From Sialis fuliginosa (lineage: Eukaryota > Arthropoda > Insecta > Megaloptera > Sialidae): DNA of 64,000 bases. This document shows positions 24,571-37,433 of this stretch, one piece after another. The notes beneath the pieces were generated by a model. It made no database searches. It was not told the DNA's origin and saw nothing but the letters and a program-made list of their open reading frames with translations. Location: NCBI GenBank assembly GCA_961205875.1, contig OY540821.1:2604001-2668000 (forward strand), read 5' to 3'. The translations under genes and the position numbers were made by a program. Position 1 is the first letter of the stretch. Each line of letters opens with the position of its first letter.

Positions 24571-25232
24571 TTAATTATAAAAACACATCAAACTTGAGTA
24601 CATACCGATATTCTTAATGTTTCTTTATCTTCAAGATCAGGAAATATGATGTATGTAGTGTCTGTAAAGTGAAGAATAAATTTCATTAAATTATAAGTTT
24701 AATTATTAGCATAAAAATATTTATACTTGTTTTTAATAAAAAGAAGTTCAATTCAAAGTTGTATCTCAACACATAAATTAAAATAAAGAAGCAAATCAGT
24801 CATATGTAATAGAAAAACTAATAATAATTAAATACTTACATTAATATTAAAAAATAACGTCAACGTTTTGCAAACGATACACTTCCCGAAGTTCTATACG
24901 CCATTTTAGAATACTTCGCATCTTCCTTCATGTCTAAACTTTTTACATCGTTGCAAAATTTTATCAACGTTGTACTGTTGTGCAAGACACTTCCTCTTAC
25001 CTCTCAAACGTCTGAGATCCCCACACCCGGCATCCCCTTACCGCCCATGCCCCTGAGATCCCTACACCCGTTAATGTCAAACTGTGTTTCCAATTTTACC
25101 ACTAGAGTGACACCCCCGTGGTATACACCCAAAACTACTATTTTTTATCCTTTTCTTTTCGTTAGTTAGCTTAATAAATAGAATTTCATACGACTACTGG
25201 TTTGTAGTACATAAGTATCCTAAACTATTAAA

Positions 25233-26079
25233 ATGTTTACCATATTTTTACAATTATTTTGCACATCATTGTAAGTATAACTAAATCTTTTTATAAAAAT
25301 ATGTTAATTTTATTGTTTTATTAACATAATTTCTAACTTGTTTTTCCACACCACTGCATTGTGGTCAGTTAATGATGGGTCTAACAGTAAAATACCTGTG
25401 CAATTAGATTTATTTCATATTTAATATCTGAATAGATAACGTTGCTACAAGTACTTTAACTTAATTTTTAGATTATTCAGTAGAGCTTTTGGTACGAATA
25501 CAGTTACTTGTGGTTCTCAGTGTAATAAAAGGTAAGATAATGAAATGAAATATTATTCATAAACATTTCTATTTGATAATGATTATTTTAGCGATTTAAC
25601 AATGGGTGCTAGTTTTGGTGATGCTAATTTTGATGAAGTTCGCAACTTGAAAAATAATAATACCGTGTATTTAATCGATGTAAGAGAAGATGATGAACTA
25701 AAAGAAACAGGCACATACCCTAACAGCTTACACATTCCTTGTAAGTCTTGAATTGTTTTTAAATAAGCACAAATTTTAAATTAAATTTACATTTATTCAG
25801 TGGGAGAAGTTGAAAGTGTCTTATCGTCGATGAATCCCGAAGATTTTAAAAAGAAATTTAACAGGGATAAACCATCTCATGAAACTCCGTTGGTGTTTGC
25901 TTGTAAGGCGGGAAGAAGAGGGGCAACAGCTTCGGAGACTGCTGTAAAACTTGGTTTTAAAAAGTATGTCTTAAATATATAGTTATCTTTGGATATTGTT
26001 TTATTTATCTAAATTTTTTTACAGTGTGAAAAATTATTCTGGAGGTTGGTTAGACTGGGCAAGCAAAATTAAACAGTAA
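25233..26079 (+). CDS. Rhodanese gene A: single-domain sulfurtransferase
   Basis: The five exons are 25233-25270, 25472-25531, 25592-25740, 25801-25963 and 26025-26079. All have GT-AG borders, and the phases close into a 154-aa protein. Residues 1-32 (MFTIFLQLFCTS, then a Leu/Arg/Ala stretch) form a hydrophobic or mitochondrial-type leader. The rhodanese domain follows, with YLIDVRE at about 59-65 and the active-site loop FACKAGRRG, putting the persulfide cysteine at 117 inside the usual CxxGxR pattern. It ends with VKNYSGGWLDW. The family moves sulfane sulfur to thiophilic acceptors. Met37 has a good context and could start a leaderless form of about 118 aa, the usual length of TSTD1-like proteins. 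An AATAAA follows at 26191. First of three tandem paralogues. Confidence 0.92.
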
Positions 26080-26190
26080 CTTTATTTATTTATTGTATTA
26101 TTAAATTGTAATGTATGTTATATTAATTAAAATTTAGTGATAGATTAGTACGATTATATTTTTAAATGTTTTGTAATTTTTTCGCACTAT

Positions 26191-26196
26191 AATAAA
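26191..26196 (+). terminator. Polyadenylation signal of rhodanese gene A
   Basis: AATAAA lies 112 bp after the stop codon of gene A. Confidence 0.7.
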
Positions 26197-26364
26197 CAAT
26201 GTTCTGAAAAATATCGTTTTATTATTTAAATTATTTCTTAATCATATTTAAAAATCAATTAACATAATTATTAATTACCATCAATTTGCATGCATAGGTA
26301 TATTAAATAAATATTTAATTAGTATTTACAATTAAGTAACTCTAGATAAATTTTTTTTCATTAT

Positions 26365-27655
26365 ACAGAGTGCGGCAAAAATATTTATTCTTGATATATC
26401 TGCATGAAATGTAATAAATAAAAAAAATTTGTTGGAATTTAAAAAATTATGTTTGAAAAATTACATTAATTTAATTGACGTACATTTTTTTATTAAGGTT
26501 CCTTACATTCTTATACGTCATTTGTTTGACGTGTTATGCAAGTCATCATAAAAGACCAAGTGCTGGAAATGAAGCAATATATCAAAAATATATTGTCGTA
26601 TCAAGCAAATGTCATAAGCAGAGGTGTGCTGGAGCCGGTTGTTAAGATTTTTGAAAATCGACGAGCCAGTTGTTAAATATTCCGCAAATAAAAGTTCAAA
26701 CTATTTTTATATTTAGTTTTCACGCGGTATCTGTTGGTTTCGTTTCTACTACAAACGCTACATACCATGCTTTGATCATTTCCTCAGTTCTGCTAATCGT
26801 TTTTAAATTTGTGTTCCTAAATATTTAAAAATAAAAAAAGAGTTTTAAAAGTGCATTCGTTCTATTTTTAATATTTTTTCGGTACTTGTGCATTATATAT
26901 ATCATATGAGTACTATTAGTTAGTTATATTTATTAGTGCATATTCGGTTACTATTTTAGAAAACTGCATCAGGGCATTAAAAATTATGCGTAAGGCATGT
27001 TTTTTTAAATTTTTATATATACTATAGCGAGCCGGTTGTTAAATGTTTGATAGCACACCTCTGCATATAAGTAAGGAATACATTTTCATAGAACAAGTGT
27101 TGTAAAGAAAAATACAGGCGGTATATCATATAAGTAGAGATTGGAAAAATAGTTTTTCAACTATTGCGTAAAAATGCATTTATTGTAATTTTTATTACAT
27201 ATCTCCACTGTTTTCTGAAAACTGGTTTGATTAAACACAATTTGAAATCAACTATTTGCAACTACCTTTCCAACTATTTTTAAACTATTTGCGACACTTT
27301 TTACTGCTTCGTTTGCACTAATTATTATTAAATCGTAAAAAAAAACTATTTTCCGGAAAACAATTCAACTAGTAATTATTTAATTGAAAATAACAACTAT
27401 TTTTCCAATCTCTACATACATATAAGTAAGCAAGGGGCTTAAGGAAGCTCCACAGAAAGAATTCTGTTGCACTCAATTCTTACATTACAACTGCGTACAA
27501 CATAATAACTCACCTTTATCTGATCTAATTTTTCACGAATAATATAAAAAAAATTCCAATTAATAAATTATTATACCCAACAAAATTTATTTATTTATTA
27601 TATTTCGTTCATAAGTAAAGTCTTAAAGAGAATTTTGTCGCATCCTGTATATATT
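26365..27655. mobile_element. Compound repeat with TACAG-type outer ends and inner hAT-like pieces
   Basis: The outer ends TATACAGAGTGCGGCAAAAA (26366) and, inverted from the right, ATATACAGGATGCGACAAAA enclose about 1.3 kb. Inside, 26624-27054 has ends CAGAGGTGTGCT / AGCACACCTCTG with internal GAGCCGGTTGTTAA copies and looks like a separate hAT-like element. A third inverted pair spans about 27138-27414 (AGAGATTGGAAAAATAG and its inverse). So one element has been invaded at least twice. No open frame. It separates genes A and B. Confidence 0.65.
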
Positions 27656-28422
27656 TAAAACACACTTCAAATTTATAAATTATTAGATATTGTGATAAGA
27701 AATGTATTGTAATTCAAAACCAACAAGATTTATCAATACCTTATCAATGAAATATTAAATTATCTTTAAAATATTAAACAACAAAAACCACATTCTCTTA
27801 ATAATTCTTACTATATAAGAGTAAAAAATAATATTGATAACAAAACAAACAATTATTTACGTATTAATGCAAAAATAAATATTAGTACGCTCTATAAAAA
27901 ATATATCCAATAAAAACAATGTTTATAGGTGATTATTATATAACAAAAACTAATAAATACAAATATTCATAAAACAAAAAACACATAAAATATTTTTTAT
28001 TACTTGTAATCAATTCCGTTTACCTGTACCGTCAATCGAAACATAATATTGCTACGTTGAATATATTTACAAAAAAGTTATTTATGATTTGTAAATCTAA
28101 AAATGTCTCGGACAATAACTATAAATATTATTAATTTACCGTTTTACATTGTACGTCAGTCGTAAATTGTTATTAAACAAAATGAAAAGAATTCATTGGT
28201 TTCTATGGGTCATAAAATTTAATATTGATAAATATTGGTATTACTTTTACTACTAAAGCTTATATATGTATAATTATGGTTTTAAGTAATCTTACAAGAC
28301 AATTGTTTGCCTTTGTTTAACGAAATAGCTTAATAAGTGTAAAATTATTGATCAAGTTCATTAGTAGATACATAACATACAATATCTAACGAGGAAACTG
28401 TGGATTAAATATAATTTAAATT
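27656..28422. other. AT-rich spacer upstream of gene B
   Basis: No repeat ends or exon were recognised. If gene B has its own promoter it should lie in the last few hundred bases here, but no clear core motif is visible. Confidence 0.4.
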
Positions 28423-30087
28423 ATGCATTATTATGGAATATTCATTACTTTTATTTTAATTATTTTTGCATCATGTAAGTAACGTAATTTTTTTTAAATA
28501 ATAACAAATTGTCTAAACGTCAAAAATTTATTGAAGAATAAGTTTTGCAAGCTTTCGATTCACAGAATCATTGTCAGAATAAAATATAATAAATAACGAT
28601 TAAATACAATTAATATAATGAAAATATTGATATTTTTAAATAAAAATTCAGAAATATACCTATTAAGAAAGAACAAAATGTGAGATTATATTAATTGTAT
28701 TTAATTGTTAATTATTATATTTTAGCCTGACGATGATTCTGTGAATCGAAAGCTTGCGATTCTTATTTTTCAATAAATTTTTAATGTTTAGACATTTAAT
28801 TTGTTATTTTTTAATATTTTAACGTCATTATTTTTTTAAATTATATATATTGTAAAATTGATCATCCTATTTCAGATAATTATGGATCCGTTTTGGAAAA
28901 CTATGAAACACTTTCAGCTCTTCGCGTTGTTTCGAATAGAAATTTAAACAAATGGAAAAGTAACGAACGTTATTACTTTATAAACGTCGACGACACTGTA
29001 AATGATAAATTTAGCAGCATCGGTATACCAAGTAATAATTTTTTACATGAGTTGTTTATAATCATATAAATAATTTAAATTAATTATATTCAGGTTCGGA
29101 ACTTGAAAATGCATTGGTAACATTAACCGATGATGAATTCGTGAAAAGGTATTCAAAAGCGAAACCTAATAGGAATACCGAGTTGGTTTTTATTTGTAAA
29201 CTTAACACTTACTGTGCGGCTAATGCAGCTAAAGTAGCGGCACGGTTGGGTTATAATAAGTAAGAATAAATTCGTTAAGGGGTTACATCTAATGTATTAA
29301 GTAATTTTTGACAATTTGATATTCAAAAGGAATTATAAGCGAAATTTTTATTTTTTGTTTTTTTAGAGCTTACTTTCCAAAGTGTCTCTGAACGAACGAA
29401 AGAACCGAAAACCACCAAACTGACATAGTCTTGAAAAAAAGTTGGAACTAACTTCGACGTTTACATGTAGTAAAACAGTTTTCAAACTTTAAATTCATTT
29501 TTATCGAAACCACGTTTTTAAAAACTGCGGAAAACGTATCTTGACCATTTTCCATCCGATCGACTTGAAATTTTAATTGGAACTTCTTAGATAGATTTTA
29601 CATCGAAGTACACACGATTTTTACAATTGAATAATAATTACGGTTTTTATAAACAATTTAAGGTCGTTTTTTTCGTCAAAAACGTGACTTTTTGTTCAAA
29701 GTGATACAAAATTTGTAAAAATCGATATTTTTTAATAATCATGTATACTTCGATGGGTAAACTCATGTACATAATGAGAAATTTTTTTTTTTTGTTCGGG
29801 ATATTGATCCATGGAAGTTCTGTTTTCCGCAGTAAAGCACATAACAAAAAAGATGTACTCAGTGTAGCATGTACAATTGTACAATAAACCCTTCAAATTT
29901 CATTTGATTGCTTTTTTAAGTATCCTAAAAAAAAATTTCTAAAAAAAGTATCATTTTCCGAAGTGACGATTAGATGTAACCCGTTCATAATAATAATAAA
30001 CAAAGTAATTTGGTAATATTAATAAAACAATCAATAATTTTCAGTATAAGCTACTATCGAGGGAATTATGAAGCAGCAATTCAATGA
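28423..30087 (+). CDS. Rhodanese gene B: secreted-type, catalytically degenerate paralogue
   Basis: The four exons are 28423-28474, 28876-29031, 29094-29259 and 30045-30087; the phases close to 138 aa. Residues 1-17 (MHYYGIFITFILIIFAS) look like a signal peptide. The domain is collinear with genes A and C, and its last two introns fall at the same places and phases. Key positions have changed. The D-V-R of its sisters is NVD (54-56). The loop reads FICKLNTYCAAN: Cys104 remains but the Gly and Arg that hold the persulfide anion are gone. The tail is YYRGNYEAA instead of NYxGxWLxW. The intact frame and splice sites argue that it is expressed, probably in a non-sulfurtransferase or binding role; that role is inference. 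Exon 2 could also accept the leader at 20092 (phase 1). AATAAA follows at 30207. Confidence 0.85.
28499..28803. mobile_element. Palindromic MITE in intron 1 of gene B (CGAAAGCTTGCGAT family)
   Basis: The left arm (AACAAATTGTCTAAACGTC, then TTGCAAGCTTTCGATTCACA) is mirrored at about 28725-28803 by TGTGAATCGAAAGCTTGCGA and its continuation. Related single arms lie at about 22795 and at about 30340-30535, so the family is concentrated around the rhodanese genes. Non-coding, about 305 bp. Confidence 0.8.
29260..30044. repeat. Intron 3 of gene B, with a probable inverted-repeat insertion
   Basis: The block GGGGTTACATCTAATGT near 29279 is mirrored by AGATGTAACCCGTTCATA near 29973, and TTTCCAAAGTGTC / TCCGAAGTGACG also pair loosely. 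The intron is about 785 bp, most of it filled by this insert. The open frames inside are AT-driven shadows. Confidence 0.5.
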
Positions 30088-30206
30088 ATTTCAAACCGGC
30101 AATGATTAACAATGCAAGTGATTCGTAAAATATCGTATATTATTCTTATTGAAAATACAATGTGATTATAATTTAATGTTGTTATGTATATGCATATATA
30201 TGTTTA

Positions 30207-30212
30207 AATAAA
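30207..30212 (+). terminator. Polyadenylation signal of rhodanese gene B
   Basis: AATAAA lies 119 bp after the stop codon of gene B. Confidence 0.65.
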
Positions 30213-30285
30213 ATATTAATAGCATAATTTAAAATTATTATTAAATTATTTTGAAAACAATTAGGGTAAGAATGTTACTTTTATA

Positions 30286-31019
30286 TACACTACCGCCTGA
30301 AAGTTTGGAATATTGTTGAGATAACGACATCGTTCTCACATTTTATTCTTTCTTAATAAGTATATATCTGAATTTTTATTTTGAAATATCAATATTTTCA
30401 TTATATTAATTGTATTTAAATGTTATTTATTATATTTTAGTCTGACGATGATTCTGTGAATTGAAAGCTTGCGATACTTATTCTTCAATAAATTTTTTGA
30501 CGTTTAGACAATTTTTATATATTAAATTTGTTATTATATTTTTCTATGTATCAAAACTTTATTATCAATGCGTTTGAAGAAGAAAACGTTTTGAGGGTTC
30601 TGTATCTCAAAATGAAAAATGGAACCCTAATAGAATCACTTTGTTGTCCATCTGTCTGTCTGTCTGTCCGTCAAGACCCTTTTATCAGCAACAGTTAGAG
30701 GTATCAAGTTGAAATTAATATCAAATATTATTTTGATACTGACAGTTTGACTTACTGACTGATCATCAAAATCTATAGGTTTACTTCCCGTTGACCTAGA
30801 TTTTTGAAATTTATTATTTGATATTAATTTCAACATGATATATCTAGCCGTTCCTGAGAAAAAGCGTCTTGACAGACAGACAACAAAATGATCCTATAAG
30901 GGTTACTTTTTTTCATTTTGAGTTACGGTACCCTCAAAACGGTCTCTTGAAATGGACTGGTAATAAAGTTTTGATGCACAGAAAAGTATACCTGCTTCCA
31001 AACTTTTGAATGGTAGTAT
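30286..31019. mobile_element. Tc1/mariner-type element with Tc1-like ends, carrying other repeats
   Basis: The left end CACTACCGCCTGAAAGTTTG and the inverse of the right end, ACTACCATTCAAAAGTTTGG, match the ACTxCCGGTCAAAAGTTTGG type of end common in Tc1-like elements, with TA-rich flanks. Inside are an arm of the CGAAAGCTTGCGAT repeat (about 30340-30535) and an inverted pair around 30598-30935 with CTGTCTGTCTGTCTGTCC and GGAACCCTAATAG. No transposase is visible. Confidence 0.65.
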
Positions 31020-31062
31020 ATAATTACTGTATTATTTACTTTGCATTTTAAAATATACTAGT

Positions 31063-31435
31063 ATCACCTATGGTCAAAATTCAACCAATATTTTACCTGC
31101 TTCAACGGCAACATACACACATGATTTTTTTTTGCACATCTATGGCACAGTACCTAACCTAATCTAACATGCTTTTACAACAAAAATTTCCAATTAAAAC
31201 ACTGCAATTGAACGCAAATAGAAATCTATATGCATTCTCTACGTTTGACAGAAACCCAAAACTATTTATTTTTGCCGCTTGGTGGTGCTAGGAGTATTGC
31301 TATGATGTTGAACGATGCGAGGGGAAATAAACAAACAGCGAGAGGGGAAATCATGTGTATGTTAACTTTATTTTACCTGTTTTAACGGCAACATACACAC
31401 ATGATGTGAATATCTATAGCACAGTATCTTTAAAA
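31063..31435. repeat. Duplicated segment TTTTACCTGCTTCAACGGCAAC
   Basis: Two direct copies start at about 31091 and 31371, sharing AACGGCAACATACACACATG and a GCACAGTAT/ACC block. An inverted relative lies in coronin intron 6 at about 43855-43950. A dispersed repeat, non-coding. Confidence 0.6.
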
Positions 31436-31525
31436 TGATATAAGTTTCATTCACCTCCTTTTTTAATAAATACAAAAAAAAACGTACAACAATTTTCAGT
31501 GTTCACGTATTAATATATAGAGATT

Positions 31526-31740
31526 AGGGTGTTTTTTTATTTTTTTGGTCCCATTAGCTTATGTTTTAGCTTTGGATCAAAAATTAACTGTCCCAAAATT
31601 TCAGACTCGTAGATCAAACCTGTGAATGCTGCAAACCGAGTCTTTTTCCCATTTGATTAACGTGGGAAAAATTAATTTTTTTCCTATGCGTGAAACAGGT
31701 CAATGGATCTGAAAAAATAAAAATTAAAAAAAACACCTTA
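31526..31740. mobile_element. Short MITE immediately upstream of gene C exon 2
   Basis: The left end TTAGGGTGTTTTTTTATTTT is mirrored at the right by AAATTAAAAAAAACACCTTAA. About 215 bp, ending 55 bp before the exon 2 acceptor. TTA/TAA outside the ends is compatible with a 2-3 bp target duplication. Confidence 0.6.
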
Positions 31741-31795
31741 AGTATGTATCAATGATAAACAATGTAACTATATATATATATATTTTCTTTAATAG

Positions 31796-33523
31796 ATAAT
31801 GCCGTCTACTCAGCATACAGCGGAAGCAATGCTTTTGTTTCCAAGTTCCACACAGCCCAACCTCTTATGTGTTCTGGTAAAATTACCATTGCATCGTACC
31901 AGGATGTTTGTGGTTTGAAAGATAAGAAAGATGTTTATTTGGTTGACGTACGTGAACCAGAAGAAATCCAAAGAACTGGAAAGATTCCTAACAGTGTAAA
32001 TATTCCTCGTAAGTATATTTGTTTATAAAAAAATGGGTTTTCAGTTGTTTAAATATTGTTATCTTTAAATTTCAGTTCATTGCGTCAATGAGGCATTCTC
32101 AAGCATGCCTGGTGAAGTTTTTAAACAGAAGTTTGGTCGTGATAAGCCAAACCAAAGTACACCAGTAGTTTTCTATTGTTGTATGGGAAGGAGAAGTTGC
32201 ATTGCTGCTGAAAATGTTGTCGGAATGGGATACAAGAAGTAAGTATAAGTATATCATAACAAAAACTATTAATTTTGCAATAGAAGCAGCCGATACAAAA
32301 TTAAAAAATAATTAACGACTATCAAAACATTTAAGGGTCATTTATAATTACAGGGGTTCAAAACAAGTTCAGTGTTCAAAAATACTGATTTTACTGACAC
32401 AGAAATCTAAAAATACTGACTATCTGAATCGAGTTAAAACATATAGGTATTATGTATTAAAAAAATACTTGTATAATTATTGACCTCCACCATCCCTATA
32501 GACAACCCTTAACACAGTAACAAACATTACAGTTAATTTTTCTCACCGAACTTGGCATAGTCAGTGCTAGGGTGAGATTATGTTGTATACAATATACATA
32601 CGTTACAATTATGTCATAAAATATCTTCTAAAAGTTGGTAATAAATAATACAAATAAGTAGACGAAATAGAACATTATTTATAGTTTGAATATATTTTTC
32701 ACGATAATTGTGTCGTTTTGAAAAGAAATAGTGAGTTTTTTCACGATAAATAGGGCTCCGATGTGAAAACTTTGAGTGCCAAACTCAAAAAACTGACTGG
32801 ATTACAAAAAACTGACTTTTGACTGATTTTACTGACCAGTTTTTACCCCTGTAATTATAGTAAAAATGATTCGTTTGTTGAAAATTGATCTTAGTATGAT
32901 ATCAAATAACTCTGAAAAAATAAATTAGATAAAAAAAAAGATTTTTGAAACCAAAACTGCATGTTTTCGAACGGCATCAACAAATTTTGTTTACGATATT
33001 TATAATCCCAAAATTGTACATTTTTTTGCTTTTTCTAGAATTTCGATTCCTTATTTTTTTTTTTTATGCGTGTAATAAAAATAATACGTAAGTAATTTTA
33101 AAGAATAGGTATGTCTAATGAAACAATAATTGATTAAAAAATATTGAAATATGTCATAGGTAAGATATAAATTATAAATTTGTTTGAAAACAATTAAAAA
33201 CTAGTTCAATACAAATTGTAATTGATATTGAGTAAGTATAGACTAATAAAAAAATCCCATAAATTATTATTTCAGAAAATAACTACCGTTGACAAAATAT
33301 TTCTTTCATTGTGTTATTATTTATGGATCGGTAATTTCATTGTTTGGTAAAATTAATAGTACCTGTCAATTGATTATATTTTATGAATGTGTAATAGTAG
33401 ATACCTACCTAAGATTGCTGAAATATTGTTTAGGTATATGAAATGTATACTAATTATAAATTATTTTCCAGTGTGAAAAATTACAAGGGCAGCTGGTTGG
33501 AATGGGAAGAAAAGTCAAAGTAA
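31796..33523 (+). CDS. Rhodanese gene C: probable mitochondrial sulfurtransferase (exons 2-4)
   Basis: Exons 31796-32008, 32076-32238 and 33472-33523 are certain by splice sites and phase; adding 20092-20170 gives 168 aa. Numbered on that model, residues 27-54 are a low-acidity linker (AVYSAYSGSNAFVSKFHTAQ). The rhodanese domain follows, with VYLVDVREPEE (DVR at 77-79) and the loop FYCCMGRRS, where Cys132 takes the persulfide position and Gly135/Arg137 are kept. It ends NVKNYKGSWLEWEEKSK. The intron before the C-terminal exon is at the same site and phase as in A and B. If the distal leader is not used, Met51 could start a cytosolic form. The stop is followed by ATTAAA at 33575. The domain call is firm; subcellular location rests on the inferred first exon. 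Confidence 0.9.
32351..32851. mobile_element. hAT-like MITE in intron 3 of gene C
   Basis: The ends CAGGGGTTCAAAAC and, inverted from the right, CAGGGGTAAAAACTGG, with TAATTA directly repeated outside both ends. Internal TACTGACT/TACTGATT motifs occur near both termini. About 500 bp, non-coding. Confidence 0.7.
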
Positions 33524-33574
33524 GAAAGAAAAATGAAGAAAAACATACATTACATGACATATTGTTATTGTTAT

Positions 33575-33580
33575 ATTAAA
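33575..33580 (+). terminator. Probable polyadenylation signal of rhodanese gene C
   Basis: ATTAAA about 52 bp after the stop codon, immediately repeated. It lies inside the expected 3' region of the convergent NKAP gene. Confidence 0.5.
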
Positions 33581-33625
33581 ATTAAAAATTGTTTTAAAAT
33601 TTATTTTGTGAACAATGTAATTTTT

Positions 33626-33631
33626 TTTATT
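33626..33631 (-). terminator. Polyadenylation signal of NKAP
   Basis: TTTATT on the plus strand reads AATAAA on the minus strand, about 49 bp beyond the NKAP stop codon and about 100 bp from the stop of the convergent gene C. Confidence 0.6.
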
Positions 33632-33679
33632 CTATAAATATACTTTTATATACAAATATTATTTAATTATTGATAACTT

Positions 33680-35550
<1,871 letters not shown>

Positions 35551-36166
35551 TTTATGAAACTTTTACGAACACAAAATAAAACTTACCACAAAGCTTAATT
35601 TAACAAAATTAAAAGCATCAAAACTATTTGCTGATTTAAAAAAAAAAAATTCGTCACAGAATATTTATTCACAAATGTCAATATTTACATGTACGGAATA
35701 ACAATCTAGGGAAATTTAGAACGGAAGTGTTTTATGACGCTTGAAATTTGAATTATAGCGGGTAGCATTAATTATGAAAATAATCAATAAATTAATTTCA
35801 ATTTAGAAACTGAAAATTATTGTCTAGTACCGAAAATAACTATAAAATAAATGGTATATTTAATTTTTTGAACTATTTAGAATACCCAAGGGGTGAGAAG
35901 GGAAACAAAACAAGCAACAACATACAACAGGGCTGCCAACCTTATATGTACAAAATATCATCCATTATAATTGAAAAGAGGTCTACGTGCTAACGACCGT
36001 AAATTAAAGTGTTTTATGTTTTTAATGGATTATTATGTGTAATTTGTAATTATAGTTAATAGTGTCTGTATTTCGGTTCTTTTAAAACAGTTGTTTAATT
36101 TATACGAGAAGAAAACAACATATTGTATATATTCATTTTTATATACACATTGTGAAGAATCTAAGA
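35551..36166. promoter_or_regulatory. Probable shared promoter region of NKAP and the divergent candidate exon
   Basis: The 600 bp between the NKAP start codon and the plus-strand ATG at 36167 contain no coding frame. The layout (head-to-head, no transposon seen) suggests a bidirectional promoter. No TATA box or initiator stands out, so this rests on position only. Confidence 0.35.
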
Positions 36167-36304
36167 ATGATTACTGTTATGAGAGAGAATATAATAAATG
36201 ATAATAAAACATTAGAGAAAACAGCTTGTGTTAGTACAGATACTGAAAGGAGCACTGTATTAAATGCAATTGATGCACGCGCTTGCAATAAACCACAAAC
36301 TAAA
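36167..36304 (+). CDS. Candidate first exon of unknown gene or alternative leader of coronin
   Basis: An ATG frame (MITVMRENIINDNKTLEKTA, then RSTVLNAIDARACNKPQTK) runs to a strong ACTAAA|GTAAGT donor, ending in phase 0. Its composition is balanced, unlike the surrounding AT-driven frames. The next phase-0 acceptor that keeps a long frame is coronin exon 2 at 41969, so an N-terminally extended coronin is possible. Alternatively it is 5' UTR: an acceptor-like TTTTTGTTGCAG ends at 41141, just upstream of the coronin ATG, and splicing there would give an early stop. I do not recognise the peptide. Confidence 0.35.
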
Positions 36305-37433
36305 GTAAGTTATGCACGCTTTTACTATATTCAATTTATTTATAATGTAAAGTATTAGCCAGAGCTATGTATTATTATTTTCATTACGGCTTGTAAAAAT
36401 ATGTATAGCACATATTGTACTGCATGCGATACGAGATGTAGATTTTACAGTTAAACGATTAAAATTGAAATGCGATGAGAAAACGTATCAAACATAGCTG
36501 AATTTTAGTTCATAGTATATTTTTTATTAGTGAAAATGAACAGTTACAAGTTCACATTTTAATTTACGAACCATATAATTATATATATGCAAATCTGATG
36601 AGCAAAAAGATAACATGTTATTATTTCAATTACTTTTTAATATGTATTTTTGTAAATTCATAAAATACAGTAGTATTTTTTCAAGTTGTTAATCTCAAAG
36701 TGTTTTTAAGATTGCAGAGAATTATCTATATTATATTATGTTTAATAGATAATTAATAGTACAGGTACTCGATATTTCTTAAAAAAATACAGATTTATAT
36801 ATAAATTTAATTATTTTATTTTTTTTAAAGTTTTATTAATTTATAAAAATTTTCGTAAATAAAATACAAAATATTTTAACCACATCTTATGCTATTTAAA
36901 TCATATAATTTGTATGCAAGAAAAATACACAAATCAAGGTAATATGTACTTTGAAAACAGGATTTATTTCTATATTTATTAATAAACAATGATATCATTA
37001 ATGATATAAAAACAATCATATTTATAAGCATTGATTTGTTTAAAAACAACATAATACTAAAACATTTAAGGCTTTTGCAGTGATTATTTAAAATCCTCCT
37101 AGGATTGAAATATATATCAAAACGTTAGTAATATACCCAATTTGTAATAGTTCTAATTACTGAGAATAGTTTAATTCTTAAATTATAACTACTCCCACAA
37201 TCTAATATACTTCACTGGATTAATTAAAGTAACAGTTATTAAGTGTAGTAATTAAAATGTTCTAATTATAATAATGTACAGGGATGTATAATATTTATAT
37301 TAAATAAATATTTAGTTATATTTTTATGTTTGAGTTATTTGATGTAAAATAATTTTATGAAAATATAAATATTTTTGGGAAAGTAGGAATTTTAATTAGA
37401 AAAAGTTTTTCTATAAGTATAAAAATATAACCA
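36305..37433. other. Gene-free AT-rich DNA
   Basis: No gene or clear repeat ends seen; very low GC. Confidence 0.5.

Noticed and set aside
24930-25169. Plus-strand open frame of 79 codons before rhodanese gene A
   Set aside because: Its Pro/Leu/Thr-rich part reflects a short internal duplication (GAGATCCC..ACACCCG); it is not joined in frame to gene A by splice sites I could find.
36152-36166. GTG start for the 36-kb candidate exon
   Set aside because: Eukaryotic nuclear genes rarely start at GTG; the in-frame ATG at 36167 is the defensible start.
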